Shown here: positions 15,359 to 24,784 of the stretch, in pieces
Layout: every line of letters starts with the position of its first letter
How positions within the stretch are numbered: the first letter of the stretch is position 1
Assembly: GCF_001042905.1 (NCBI RefSeq)
Contig: NZ_JYLB01000004.1
Coordinates: 310,001 to 374,000, forward strand
Direction of reading: 5' to 3'
Length of the DNA: 64,000 nucleotides
Source of the DNA: Pseudomonas lini
Lineage (GTDB): Bacteria > Pseudomonadota > Gammaproteobacteria > Pseudomonadales > Pseudomonadaceae
Notes under the pieces: model-generated
What the model saw: only the letters and a program-made list of their open reading frames with translations
Database searches by the model: none
What the model was told of the DNA's origin: nothing
Position numbers and translations under genes: made by a program

Positions 15359-18106
15359 TCAACGTCGCTGGTTCGCGCGATTGCTCTCACGTGCCTGTTT
15401 CTTCAGGTACTGGTTATCTGTGGTGCCATCTTCCTTGTACCAGGACACGATTGTCTGGGTGCTTTCGATCATCCCCAGGACAGCCTTGCCCTGTTGATGC
15501 AAGGTACTGCGTCGGATGGGCTGGTAATTTGACCTGTCGGTCATGTGCGTCACATTGGGGATCAGGTCGATTGGATTCACCGTTTCCTGCTTCAAGCGGC
15601 CATACGCCATTTCGACGCCTGCCGAGCGCTCTTCAATGGTTTGTTTCCAGCTCTCAAGCATCGTTTCGATCTTCTGGATCTTGACCGGGTCCAGGCGATT
15701 CTTGATGTCCTCGGCTTCCTGCACCCGGGAGCCCATGTTGAGCGCCACACTGACGGCCGGCACCACTGACCCGACGACACGGTTCAGAAAGAAACCGACA
15801 CTTTCCTGCACCCGGTCCGTCGAATCATCTGACGTGCTGATGCCGGCCTCTTGATCAATGGCTTGTATGGTCATCGCCGACGTTTGTGGAATCAGTGGTC
15901 TGATCAGGCTTGCGGCCGGAGTGAAGGGAGCGATTGTCCCTCCCGCCATATCGCCGCCGATGTTCCCGCCAACCACACCTTGCGAATACATGGGTTTGCT
16001 CTGCAGGGTGAAGTTGGCCACATGCAGGTCATCGGGCAGGAGAAAGTCGAAGTTCTGGCTGCCGTAATAGCCGCCGACGAAGCCGATCCCGGCATTGATG
16101 GATTCTCCCACCAGGTTTTTCAGCAGTTCCTTACCGATATTCTGCTGATGGGCAACATTGAGCATCTGGTCCAGTGTGGTGGCGGCATAGCCACCGAGTA
16201 CGGTAATGAACTTTGAGTAATCGACGATTTCGCGCTTCTCTTTCTGGCTGCCGTCCGGATCCACGTACGACAACGGATTGTTGCCGACAAACCCGTACAG
16301 ATTCAGCCCGTCCACATCCCCCGCCGGATCGGCGCTGACCCAGCGCTGCAACCACGGCGCGTAATAACGCGCCCCGTAGTAATACAAGCCGCTGACATCC
16401 ATTTCCTTGCCCGAATAACGCACGGTCTTGTAACTGACCTCCAGCGACGAATGTGCCGTCATCCACGCCGTGGCGCCGAACGGGTAATAACCTTCGTGGC
16501 TGATCAGTCGTGCCTGTTGATCCAGTTCCATCAGGCAGGAGCCCAGGTGGTCGTCCAGGTTGTAACGCAGCTGATGGGCGTCGATGTCCAGCGGTTTGCC
16601 GGCGAACCGATGCAAGCAGCGGGCGTTACCCAGGATAATCACGTGCAGCACCTCACCGTTGTCCCGGGTGCGGATCTCCAGTCCCGGCAAATAGCGCACT
16701 TCGTGAAAATGGCGGGTGGTGGCGGTATGGGTTTCATGGCGTTTGTAGACCCGCGCGCCTTGGCTGTAGCGGTACTGCTCTTCGTCGTTGGGGCCGTTGT
16801 CGCGATGGACCAGCGTTACCGATGCCAGTTGATCGCGCGCGTTCCAGCGCAGGCCTTGCCCCGGCTGCAAGGCCTGGAGGTTGCCGTGGCGGTCGAACAG
16901 CGTGTCGAACTGCGGGTCGGGATCACCCTCAGTCCAGCGCACGCCACGGTTGCTGACAGGGTCGATGAACATCTGGCGGGTGTGGCTGGCACCCTCGCGT
17001 ACATGGCTGAGCTTGATCAGATTGTCGCCATGATCGTACTGGTAAGTCTGTGTGTAGTTGCGTCGATCCTGAGGGTCAGTCGGCTGTGGCAGGCCCGGGA
17101 TGTCTGCGGGCGGGCCGTCGTCGTAACCGCTGGCGCTGTGCAGTCGGTACAGCGAGTCGTAGCTGAATTCGCGATGGCCGTCGACCCGCTGATTGGCAAA
17201 ATGGCTGGGAGAGAAGACATGGTCGAGGATGTGGGTGATGTTACCCACCGGATCGTAAACGTATTCAAAGTCCTGAAGGGTGGGCTGCTGATCTTTTTGC
17301 GCGTGTTGCCGCTGCAGACGCCCGTCGGCCGGGTCGTAGCTCCAGCGGCTGATCACGCCATTGCCCGCCTGTTGTTCGATGATTTTCCCGGCGGCGTTGT
17401 ACTGCGCGCCCTCCAAAACCGGCTGCCAGTCGGTTTGCCCGTTGATCTTCAACTGAACCTGTTTGAGTTGCCCAGCGAGGTCGTAGCACGATTGTTGCCG
17501 GTGCTCGCCAGCATCGGTCTGTTCCAGCACGGCGCCCAGCGGACTGTAGGTGCGGCGGCTGACAAAGGCCTTGGCATCGTCAAAGGTGCGGGTTTCGCGC
17601 AGCGGCTGGCGGAGCAGGCCGTAGCTGTTCAGGCGCAAGGTGCCTGACGGATCAACTTGTTCGAGCAACTGGCCGCGCAGGTTGTGGCCGGCGCCGGCTG
17701 CGGTATCGGCGTAAGTGAAGGTTTCGACGTCTGGTTGTGCGTTTTCCTCGACGGCCACCATCCGCAACTGATCATCGTAGGTCGTGCGCCAATGACTGCC
17801 GCGGGCGTCCCAGCGTTGCAGCGTCTGCCCGGCCAGCCCCGGCAGGCTCAAACGCCAACCGGCATCGACGCTATCGACTTTCAAGGGGGCACCGCGCAAC
17901 CCATAAACGGTGGCGAGGTTGGGTCTGGTCAGGCGCGGATCCCATTGCGCCACCAGGCGTCCAGCTGCATCGTACTGTTGGCGGCTCACCAGGGCGGTAG
18001 CCGTTTCACCGACGACGGTGCGCAGATACGCGATCTGGCGAATGGGCAGGCCTCGACTGTCACTTACCGTGAGCGAGGGCGTGCGCCGATGGACACTGGC
18101 TGTCAT
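15359..18106 (-). CDS. tccC: Tc toxin TccC-type protein, copy 3 (Rhs core, unassigned C-terminal domain)
   Basis: TcC component, 915 residues, first of three tccC genes behind tcB. The Rhs core (1 to about 617) ends in GKEMDVSGLYYYGARYYAPW, SADPAGDVDGLNLYGFVGNNP. The C-terminal cargo (about 618-915) differs from copies 1 and 2 for most of its length, with glycine-rich segments (GFVGGYYGSQ, GVVGGNIGGDMAGG) and a helical tail carrying QEAEDIKNRLDPVKIQKIE, a motif that returns in copy 1. The preferred ATG at 18106 overlaps the tcB stop as ATGA with AGGGG eight bases upstream; a GTG at 18112 sits too close to that site. Tight coupling to tcB suggests this copy is made in the highest ratio. Confidence 0.9.
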   Translation of the reverse strand: MTASVHRRTPSLTVSDSRGLPIRQIAYLRTVVGETATALVSRQQYDAAGRLVAQWDPRLTRPNLATVYGLRGAPLKVDSVDAGWRLSLPGLAGQTLQRWDARGSHWRTTYDDQLRMVAVEENAQPDVETFTYADTAAGAGHNLRGQLLEQVDPSGTLRLNSYGLLRQPLRETRTFDDAKAFVSRRTYSPLGAVLEQTDAGEHRQQSCYDLAGQLKQVQLKINGQTDWQPVLEGAQYNAAGKIIEQQAGNGVISRWSYDPADGRLQRQHAQKDQQPTLQDFEYVYDPVGNITHILDHVFSPSHFANQRVDGHREFSYDSLYRLHSASGYDDGPPADIPGLPQPTDPQDRRNYTQTYQYDHGDNLIKLSHVREGASHTRQMFIDPVSNRGVRWTEGDPDPQFDTLFDRHGNLQALQPGQGLRWNARDQLASVTLVHRDNGPNDEEQYRYSQGARVYKRHETHTATTRHFHEVRYLPGLEIRTRDNGEVLHVIILGNARCLHRFAGKPLDIDAHQLRYNLDDHLGSCLMELDQQARLISHEGYYPFGATAWMTAHSSLEVSYKTVRYSGKEMDVSGLYYYGARYYAPWLQRWVSADPAGDVDGLNLYGFVGNNPLSYVDPDGSQKEKREIVDYSKFITVLGGYAATTLDQMLNVAHQQNIGKELLKNLVGESINAGIGFVGGYYGSQNFDFLLPDDLHVANFTLQSKPMYSQGVVGGNIGGDMAGGTIAPFTPAASLIRPLIPQTSAMTIQAIDQEAGISTSDDSTDRVQESVGFFLNRVVGSVVPAVSVALNMGSRVQEAEDIKNRLDPVKIQKIETMLESWKQTIEERSAGVEMAYGRLKQETVNPIDLIPNVTHMTDRSNYQPIRRSTLHQQGKAVLGMIESTQTIVSWYKEDGTTDNQYLKKQARESNRANQRR

Positions 18107-21100
18107 GGGCACGACCCCTGCGGTTCCGCCGACAGGGGTGGCTCATCGGTGTCGTTGAAGTCTTCGCTGATGTGGTACCACGGATGATAGGTCTCGCGGG
18201 AGAAATACCCTTTGGCGTTGATCAGTTTGATCGGGCGACCGAGCACGTCATAGAACAGTTGATCGAAATAGCCCCGTTTATGCAGGGAATGGTCGTTGAC
18301 GTAGCCATGGGTATTGGCGAAAAACGGCCGGAATTGTCGAACCGGCAGACCTTTATTGTTGTATTCGACCCGTTCGCTGATGCGCCAGCGCGTGGCGGCG
18401 AGCTCCTCGCGTAACTCGCCCCGGTCGACGATCAACGAGCCATCGGCGGCCACCGCATACGCCATGCCCGGTTCGACCAGTTGTTGGGTTTGCAGCGACC
18501 GGCCGAAGCCGTCCACGCAGGCTTTGACGATCTGGATCTGTGCCGGTACAGGGTCGTCGGGATAACGGTCGGCGCTGAGGACGACGCTGTGCACCGGCTC
18601 GCGATGAACTGTCGCGATGAGCTCGCTCAACGCTTGTTTCGACACGGTCAGGTCGGTGCCTTGCCGCAACCGCTGACGGGCGCTGGCGCAGATGTGCCCA
18701 CTGGGCAGGACATAACCATTGGCGATCCATTCGGCGAGTTGTTCGAGGCTGACGGTAGGTGGCAATTGCCCCATCCAGCTGAACAAATCCTTACGCAACG
18801 TGCTGGCGGCTTTTTGTATGGCATCCACCGGGTTCTCGATGGCTGGATCCGGGTGATGATCCACCGGACGCACAAATTCGCTCAGCGGTCTGAAGCCAGC
18901 GGCGATGCCCTCTTCAGTGCCGTAGAAACTGATCGCCAACGGCTGTCCGGACGGTTCGTAAATGGCTTCCTGAACGTTGTCGTTGGCATCGATGATGCGC
19001 ACCGGTTGCAGCGCGTGGTAGTCGTATTCGATCCGGGTCATACAGCCGTCCGGCAGTTCGACGCTGATGATCGCCAGACAATAGGGATCGTATTCGGCCT
19101 TGGTCACTCCGTGGCTGGGGGTCTCGTGATATTCGCGCACTTTGAAAAAACGGTCGACGCTGTCGTACTTGGCGAAACCGTAGCGGGCGGACCACAAGTC
19201 ATCTGTCGGGGAGGGCGTTTCGAACAGCAATGGCATGGGCGTGTAACCGATGCTGGCCAGTTCGGTCCGGATGTCGAAGGGCGGTGGCAGATTGCTGTAG
19301 GCGTCCAGCGCGGTCTTGTCCAGTTGTGCCACTTCCAGCGGGCCGGCCAGGGCTTCGAACTCGGCCCGGCCTTCGGGCAGAAGCGACTGATCGGCGGTCT
19401 TGAGGTAACGCTGAACCGATTGCATCGTCAGCACTCGTTGGGCATTCCACTCGGGTGAGCCCTGATGCTGCGTAAGTTGCTCATATGAAACCTGATTCGG
19501 CGCGAGGCCCGCGGGCAGCGAACCTTTGGGCAGCACCAACGCATTGCTGCGTTGCTGCCACGGCAACCCCAGCCGCCAGTGCTGCGGATCCTCATCCGGA
19601 TCAATGAACCGGGCGCGGGTTTCGCTCAGGTAGTAAAACTGTTGCGCATCGTCATGGGCGTCGCGCCACCACTGTTGTTGATCGGGGTCGGTAAAGGGCG
19701 GCGTGTCCGACTCGGTGCGGCGGCGTGCATGGTTGACGGTCACGGCATGGGTGGGCAAGCCGTATCCGTTCCAGCACAGGGTCACGCCATGCTGGCACAT
19801 CGGGTCGTCGATAAAACGTTCGTACTGGTAGGCGATCTTCTCCAGCGCCAATGGCAGCAGCACCGCAGCGGCATATTGATCTCTGGGCCGTACTTCGCGA
19901 ACCAGGTAGCGGTGTTCCTCCACCGAGTACGGCTGAGCCGTGGCCGGGTTGTCCCCGGCAGCCCAGATTTCGGCTCTGGCGATCGAGCCTACCAGCGCTC
20001 GGGCGATTTCGTACTCCGTGGTGGCGTCGGGCGGCGTAACCGGTTCGTCGCATTCATCATTGGCGTGATAGCGGCTGAATAACGTGTCGCCCAGTGGGCA
20101 GGCCTCTGCGTCGCGATTGAAATAGCCATCCCTTGGCCTGTCCATGGCCTGACCGGTATGGAACCAGGTACACATCCGCACGGGCGCGGTGAAGCCGGGG
20201 TCGTCGTCGCCGGTGGCGGTTTCATTGTCGGTTTGTTGCAACTGGCCAAAGCCGCGGAATTCGCGTTCCCGGCCGTCGTAAACACCCTGGCGATAGTTGA
20301 ACGATTGGGTCAGGCAGTTGCCTGTGACTTCGTCCAGCTGCAGCTGTTTGCTGACCACCTGGACGGGGAACGGTAAGTGACACACCGGGTTTTCGGCCGG
20401 TTTTTCATCCAGCCATTCCTGCGCGGAACTGCGATAGACCACCCGGGTACTGCACCCCATGTTGTTGTTGCTGGCCGTCAACAGATAGGGTTTGGCCGAC
20501 ACAAAATCGTAACGCCAGTGCTGCGGCTTCATGTGCGGCACTGTCAGGATCAGGCTGGCACAGCCCAGGCCTTGCAGGTCGGCGAAGGTGACCCGGCACA
20601 GCCGGTCGTAGCGCACGCCCTCGGGCCACGGCACGGTGACGGGTATCTGCTCCAGCCCGTTGCCGCCGCGGTTCAGATAAATCTCGAACGCATCGGATTT
20701 CAGATAGATCAGTGCCGGCGCACCGGAGCCATCGAGGTCGGCGATCCGCACCCGTGCAGAATCGAATTCGCCATACTCGAACGGCAGGGCGCTGATCACC
20801 CGTCCCTCACCGAACTTGCCGTGCCCCAGGTTTGGCCAGCATTTGATTTCGTTATGCCGGATGCGGCACAGCTCGCTCATGTCGCTGCCCAACAAATTGC
20901 TCAGCAACACCAGTTCGCTGGGGGAATTGCTGAACAGCGGTAACCGGTCATCTACCGGCTTATGCTCGACTTCTTCGCCCCGGGCAAAACCTTCCTCGCG
21001 ACGATTGGCGTAGATGCGCACGGAGCGCGGGCCGATCGATGCCAGCGAACTGAGCCCGTCGCCAGACAGATCGCCGAGTTGCGAAAGGGTATTCAAAAAC

Positions 21101-22584
21101 TCTACCGGGAACGCGGTAAACGGAATGAATTCAGCGAAACTGCGATCCGAGTTCAACGTGCGAAAGCCGCTCATGCCTGGTTGCACGGTGATCCAGTCCA
21201 GGCGGCCATCGCCGGTCAGATCAGTCAGTATCTGTTGCACGGGTGCGTTGCGGTTCGCGACGGGAATTTTGTTCAGTGCTGCCCAAGGGCCGTAGCCGAT
21301 GTCATCAGGTCCCGATGCGGCGCGCAGGGGTTCGCGGTAGTACCAGCACTGGTCATAGCGGCAGAAGAAACCCGGCACCCCTTCACCATACAGGTCGACG
21401 CACTGGTAATACTGGCCATCCTCGATGCCCGGCATATTGTCCAGCTCAAGCAGCCGTGCGGGGGTTTTATTGATCACGAAGGATGAATAATCGAATTCCA
21501 CCGGTGGGGTGTTTTCCACGGCACCGCTGGTGTCGTACGCTTGATAGTGAGCCGCGGTTATCTGGCTGAAAGTCCATGCCGGTGTACTCTTCGAATACTC
21601 GAGCAGCAGGCGTCGAACCAGCAACTTTCTGTCGCCTGACTCGTCAGGAAAATAATGAAACATCAACACCTGCTGGCAGAGTCGGCGCGTGCCCACCTCA
21701 AAACCCTGCCCATAGGTCGAAAAGGGATCGGGGCGGGTCAGCCAAGGTTGCAGCGTGGCGCCGTCATACACGGGTTTTTCTGTCAGCGACCGGGTGCGCT
21801 CGCCATAGTCGAACAGCAGATGAAAATGCCAATCCAGCTCAGCGGGGTTTTCCACTGTCCAGGCGTATAGATTCTGGTTGGCCGTGAAGTTGCCGTAGAA
21901 CACCCGGTGCAGGTAACACTGGGCTCGGTAGTCATGGATGGGGTCGGGATCCTGGTCATCGATTTTGTAATCGAAGCAGATGTGCTCGCCGTGAGCGTTC
22001 ATGCTCTCGCAGAGCCGCCAGGAACCGACGTGTAACGGATTGTCGGGATCCGAGCGGCGCGAAGCCGCGGTTTTGCCATAGACATGCAACGAGCCGTCAC
22101 TGCCATGCACCAGCCAGAATGGCGGAACATCACCTTGGGGTTGCCAGCGTTCGCGAAGGGCAAAGTCGCTTTCGACTCGTGGCCAGTAACGCACCACCGT
22201 GTGCTCGCCGACGCCCACTCCGTTGTAGCTGCTTTCGGTGCGGGATTCGATCTCGCCCTCGTCGTCGAGCTCGGGCATCCAGACTTCGCCATCGTGGCCG
22301 ATGATCTCGTCATGGTCGGTGTAACGCGGCACGCCCTTGTTGGTGCGGCGGCTGATCTGGCCGAGCCCCAGATTCCAGCCAATGCCGAACGTCCCGTTAC
22401 CGGCCTGACTGCTGTAAGTCAGTGACAGTTGCGGATCCCAACCCCGCCCTGAGGAATTCGGTATCGGCAGCTCAAACCCCGAAGCTCCCGTCGGGCCCAC
22501 GGCGCCCCAACTCTTGCCGATCGTGGCGATCGATGAGCTTTTCGCGATGGACGGCGTCGTGATGCTGAGGTCTTGATCTGCCAT
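18103..22584 (-). CDS. tcaC: Tc toxin TcB component (TcaC/SpvB-type)
   Basis: TcB component, 1493 residues, typical of TcaC/TcdB2. The N-terminus is an SpvB domain (SWGAVGPTGASGFELPIP, PQLSLTYSSQAGNGTFGIGW, about 30-350). The middle carries FG-GAP/VCBS-like blades (LTDLTGDGRLDWITV, LGDLSGDGLSSLAS, IADLDGSGAPALIYL, about 440-660) of the beta-propeller that docks on TcA. TcB middle domains and Rhs-like repeats follow to the end. It closes the cocoon with a TccC and gates cargo entry into the TcA channel. ATG 22584 is preferred (GGATG upstream at spacing 8) over ATG 22593. A perfect 20-bp palindrome stands 70 bases upstream. Confidence 0.93.
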   Translation of the reverse strand: MADQDLSITTPSIAKSSSIATIGKSWGAVGPTGASGFELPIPNSSGRGWDPQLSLTYSSQAGNGTFGIGWNLGLGQISRRTNKGVPRYTDHDEIIGHDGEVWMPELDDEGEIESRTESSYNGVGVGEHTVVRYWPRVESDFALRERWQPQGDVPPFWLVHGSDGSLHVYGKTAASRRSDPDNPLHVGSWRLCESMNAHGEHICFDYKIDDQDPDPIHDYRAQCYLHRVFYGNFTANQNLYAWTVENPAELDWHFHLLFDYGERTRSLTEKPVYDGATLQPWLTRPDPFSTYGQGFEVGTRRLCQQVLMFHYFPDESGDRKLLVRRLLLEYSKSTPAWTFSQITAAHYQAYDTSGAVENTPPVEFDYSSFVINKTPARLLELDNMPGIEDGQYYQCVDLYGEGVPGFFCRYDQCWYYREPLRAASGPDDIGYGPWAALNKIPVANRNAPVQQILTDLTGDGRLDWITVQPGMSGFRTLNSDRSFAEFIPFTAFPVEFLNTLSQLGDLSGDGLSSLASIGPRSVRIYANRREEGFARGEEVEHKPVDDRLPLFSNSPSELVLLSNLLGSDMSELCRIRHNEIKCWPNLGHGKFGEGRVISALPFEYGEFDSARVRIADLDGSGAPALIYLKSDAFEIYLNRGGNGLEQIPVTVPWPEGVRYDRLCRVTFADLQGLGCASLILTVPHMKPQHWRYDFVSAKPYLLTASNNNMGCSTRVVYRSSAQEWLDEKPAENPVCHLPFPVQVVSKQLQLDEVTGNCLTQSFNYRQGVYDGREREFRGFGQLQQTDNETATGDDDPGFTAPVRMCTWFHTGQAMDRPRDGYFNRDAEACPLGDTLFSRYHANDECDEPVTPPDATTEYEIARALVGSIARAEIWAAGDNPATAQPYSVEEHRYLVREVRPRDQYAAAVLLPLALEKIAYQYERFIDDPMCQHGVTLCWNGYGLPTHAVTVNHARRRTESDTPPFTDPDQQQWWRDAHDDAQQFYYLSETRARFIDPDEDPQHWRLGLPWQQRSNALVLPKGSLPAGLAPNQVSYEQLTQHQGSPEWNAQRVLTMQSVQRYLKTADQSLLPEGRAEFEALAGPLEVAQLDKTALDAYSNLPPPFDIRTELASIGYTPMPLLFETPSPTDDLWSARYGFAKYDSVDRFFKVREYHETPSHGVTKAEYDPYCLAIISVELPDGCMTRIEYDYHALQPVRIIDANDNVQEAIYEPSGQPLAISFYGTEEGIAAGFRPLSEFVRPVDHHPDPAIENPVDAIQKAASTLRKDLFSWMGQLPPTVSLEQLAEWIANGYVLPSGHICASARQRLRQGTDLTVSKQALSELIATVHREPVHSVVLSADRYPDDPVPAQIQIVKACVDGFGRSLQTQQLVEPGMAYAVAADGSLIVDRGELREELAATRWRISERVEYNNKGLPVRQFRPFFANTHGYVNDHSLHKRGYFDQLFYDVLGRPIKLINAKGYFSRETYHPWYHISEDFNDTDEPPLSAEPQGSCP

Positions 22585-22630
22585 GGGTTTCATCCAGTGC
22601 GCACGCGGTAGGGCGTGGGTGGATCAACGC

Positions 22631-22673
22631 TATCAAGATGGAGGCGAAACGTAACCTGTCAGATCTGACAGGT
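22631..22673 (-). promoter_or_regulatory. Lux-box-like operator and promoter of tcB operon
   Basis: ACCTGTCAGATCTGACAGGT (22654-22673) is a perfect 20-base palindrome with the CT-N12-AG spacing of LuxR-type sites; it matches 18 of 20 positions of the lux-box consensus RNSTGYAXGATNXTRCASRT. A TTGATA hexamer (minus strand, 22631-22636) lies about 30 bases from its centre, so the box would sit near -42 in place of a -35 element, as at activated lux-type promoters. The regulator is not in the window. Confidence 0.65.
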
Positions 22674-22753
22674 AGAACTGTTTTTTCTAGACCGAATGGA
22701 TTGGTCGAAGTGGCTGCTTAGATCGAAGGGTTAAATCGATATCCAAAAAAAAA

Positions 22754-22781
22754 GCCGGGTCGTCTGGGGAGACGGCCCGGC
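22754..22781 (-). terminator. Intrinsic terminator of fumA
   Basis: An 11-bp GC-rich stem with one G-T pair (GCCGGGTCGTC/GACGGCCCGGC) and a 6-base loop is followed on the minus strand by a run of nine T. It isolates the fumA transcript from the tcB operon promoter just downstream. Confidence 0.85.
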
Positions 22782-22804
22782 CTTTTTGGCAGTGAGGGAG
22801 GTGC

Positions 22805-24328
22805 TTACTGCACTTCTACCGCCAGGCTTTCACTGATCTTTTGCTGCCAGATCGCAGGGCCGGTGATGTGCACCGACTCGCCCTTGCTATCGACCGCAAC
22901 GGTCACAGGCATGTCTTTGACGTCGAACTCGTAGATCGCTTCCATACCCAGTTCGGCGAAAGCTACCACGCGGGATTTCTTGATGGCTTGCGCCACCAGG
23001 TAAGCCGCGCCGCCGACAGCCATCAGGTAAACGGCTTTGTGGTCCTTGATCGCTTCGATTGCGGTCGGGCCGCGCTCGGATTTGCCGATCATGCCCAACA
23101 GGCCGGTTTGCTCGAGGATCTGACGGGTGAACTTGTCCATCCGCGTCGCGGTGGTAGGACCAGCAGGGCCAACCACTTCGTCACCGACCGGATCGACCGG
23201 GCCGACGTAGTAGATGAAGCGACCTTTCAGATCCACCGGCAGGGTTTCACCCTTGTTCAGCATCTCGACCATGCGCTTGTGCGCAGCGTCGCGACCGGTG
23301 AGCATTTTGCCGTTGAGCAGGACGGTTTCGCCCGGCTTCCAGCTCTGCACTTCTTCCGGTGTCAGGGTATCGAGGTTGACGCGACGGGCCGACGGACCTG
23401 CTTCCCAGACGATTTCCGGGTAGGCGTCCAGCGGTGGCGCTTCCAGCGAAGCCGGGCCGGAACCGTCGAGCACGAAGTGGGCGTGACGGGTGGCGGCGCA
23501 GTTGGGGATCATGCACACCGGCAACGAAGCGGCGTGGGTCGGGTAATCCATGATCTTCACGTCGAGCACGGTGGTCAGGCCACCCAGGCCCTGGGCGCCG
23601 ATGCCCAGTTGGTTGACCTTCTCGAACAGTTCCAGGCGCATCTCTTCGATACGGTTGGACGGGCCGCGCTTCTTCAGCTCGTGAATGTCGATGGACTCCA
23701 TCAACACTTCCTTGGCCATGACGGCGGCTTTCTCGGCGGTGCCGCCGATGCCGATGCCGAGCATGCCCGGTGGGCACCAGCCGGCGCCCATGGTCGGAAC
23801 GGTCTTCAGCACCCAGTCGACGATCGAGTCGGATGGGTTGAGCATGGCCATTTTCGACTTGTTCTCGGAGCCGCCGCCCTTGGCCGCCACGTCCACTTCC
23901 ACGGTGTTACCCGGAACGATGGAGTAGTGGATAACGGCCGGGGTGTTGTCCTTGGTGTTTTTGCGAGCGCCCGCCGGGTCGGCGAGGATCGAGGCACGCA
24001 GGACGTTTTCCGGCAGGTTGTAAGCCCGGCGCACGCCTTCGTTGATCATGTCGTCCAGGCCCATGGTGGCGCCATCCCAGCGAACGTCCATGCCCACGCG
24101 CACGAACACGGTAACGATACCGGTGTCCTGGCAGATCGGGCGGTGGCCGGTAGCGCACATGCGCGAGTTGATCAGGATCTGCGCCATGGAATCGCGGGCT
24201 GCCGGCGATTCTTCACGCAGGTAGGCCTCGTGCATCGCCTGGATGAAATCCACGGGGTGGTAGTAGGAAATGAATTGCAGGGCGTCGGCAACGCTCTGAA
24301 TCAGGTCGTCTTGCTTGATCACGGTCAT
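22805..24328 (-). CDS. fumA: Fumarate hydratase class I (iron-sulfur)
   Basis: Cytoplasmic [4Fe-4S] enzyme that interconverts fumarate and malate in the TCA cycle; 507 residues, single-chain class I form. The N-terminal alpha domain shows ICQDTGIVTVFVRVG with Cys66, the central region KGGGSENKSKMAML and GWCPPGMLGIGIGGTAEKA, and PNCAATRHAHF gives a further likely cluster cysteine. The beta domain carries GPTTATRMDKF. ATG 24328 has AGGAG eight bases upstream. The order fumA-sadC-ferredoxin reductase-enoyl-CoA hydratase-pykA matches P. aeruginosa PA4333-PA4329 as I recall, marking conserved chromosome between the two Tc islands. Confidence 0.93.
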   Translation of the reverse strand: MTVIKQDDLIQSVADALQFISYYHPVDFIQAMHEAYLREESPAARDSMAQILINSRMCATGHRPICQDTGIVTVFVRVGMDVRWDGATMGLDDMINEGVRRAYNLPENVLRASILADPAGARKNTKDNTPAVIHYSIVPGNTVEVDVAAKGGGSENKSKMAMLNPSDSIVDWVLKTVPTMGAGWCPPGMLGIGIGGTAEKAAVMAKEVLMESIDIHELKKRGPSNRIEEMRLELFEKVNQLGIGAQGLGGLTTVLDVKIMDYPTHAASLPVCMIPNCAATRHAHFVLDGSGPASLEAPPLDAYPEIVWEAGPSARRVNLDTLTPEEVQSWKPGETVLLNGKMLTGRDAAHKRMVEMLNKGETLPVDLKGRFIYYVGPVDPVGDEVVGPAGPTTATRMDKFTRQILEQTGLLGMIGKSERGPTAIEAIKDHKAVYLMAVGGAAYLVAQAIKKSRVVAFAELGMEAIYEFDVKDMPVTVAVDSKGESVHITGPAIWQQKISESLAVEVQ

Positions 24329-24492
24329 GAGTCGCGCTCCTCTAAAAGACGGGAACATTCAATAAGGTGCTTGCAGCTTGGGTGCATCGGTCGGTTGCAA
24401 GCACCTTTCAAGGCACGCCGGGCATGCTGGCGCGACGCTAAAAAGGCGCGGCAGTATACCGCGCCTCGATGGCCTGTACACGCACCTGATTT

Positions 24493-24650
24493 TGTGGCGA
24501 GAGGGCTTGCCTGTGGCGAGGGGGCTTGCCCCCGTTGGAGTGCGAAGCGCTCCCCGACATTCTTTCTGGTACACACACACACACACACATACCGCATTGG
24601 CAGGTTTTACGACTGCTGCGCAGCCGAACGGGGGCAAGCCCCCTCGCCAC
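24493..24650. repeat. REP palindrome pair enclosing an (AC)9 microsatellite
   Basis: Arms TGTGGCGAGGGGGCTTGCCC... at 24512-24536 and its complement at 24627-24650, with an extra partial half-copy at 24493-24511. The spacer contains (AC)9 at 24571-24588. It fills most of the 456-base gap between fumA and sadC. The rest of the gap holds no gene, only a short palindrome GCCACT-AA-AGTGGC at 24726-24739 upstream of sadC. Confidence 0.85.
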
Positions 24651-24784
24651 GGGTATCCCGAACTCGGGTCATGGCTTTGACGCCAGTTTTTTGCCCCAAA
24701 AATTGAATGGTCATTTATCAGACTCGCCACTAAAGTGGCATTCGGCTTGTAGAGTAGGACACTCGGGCAGCCTCCTTTCTCACG

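Noticed and set aside
22654..22673. Reading the palindrome as a transcription terminator
   Set aside because: It has no loop and the nearest T-run is about 10 bases beyond it; a proper fumA terminator exists at 22754-22781.
22841..24706. 621-codon plus-strand ORF opposite fumA
   Set aside because: Histidine- and valine-rich shadow of fumA, running on into the REP element.
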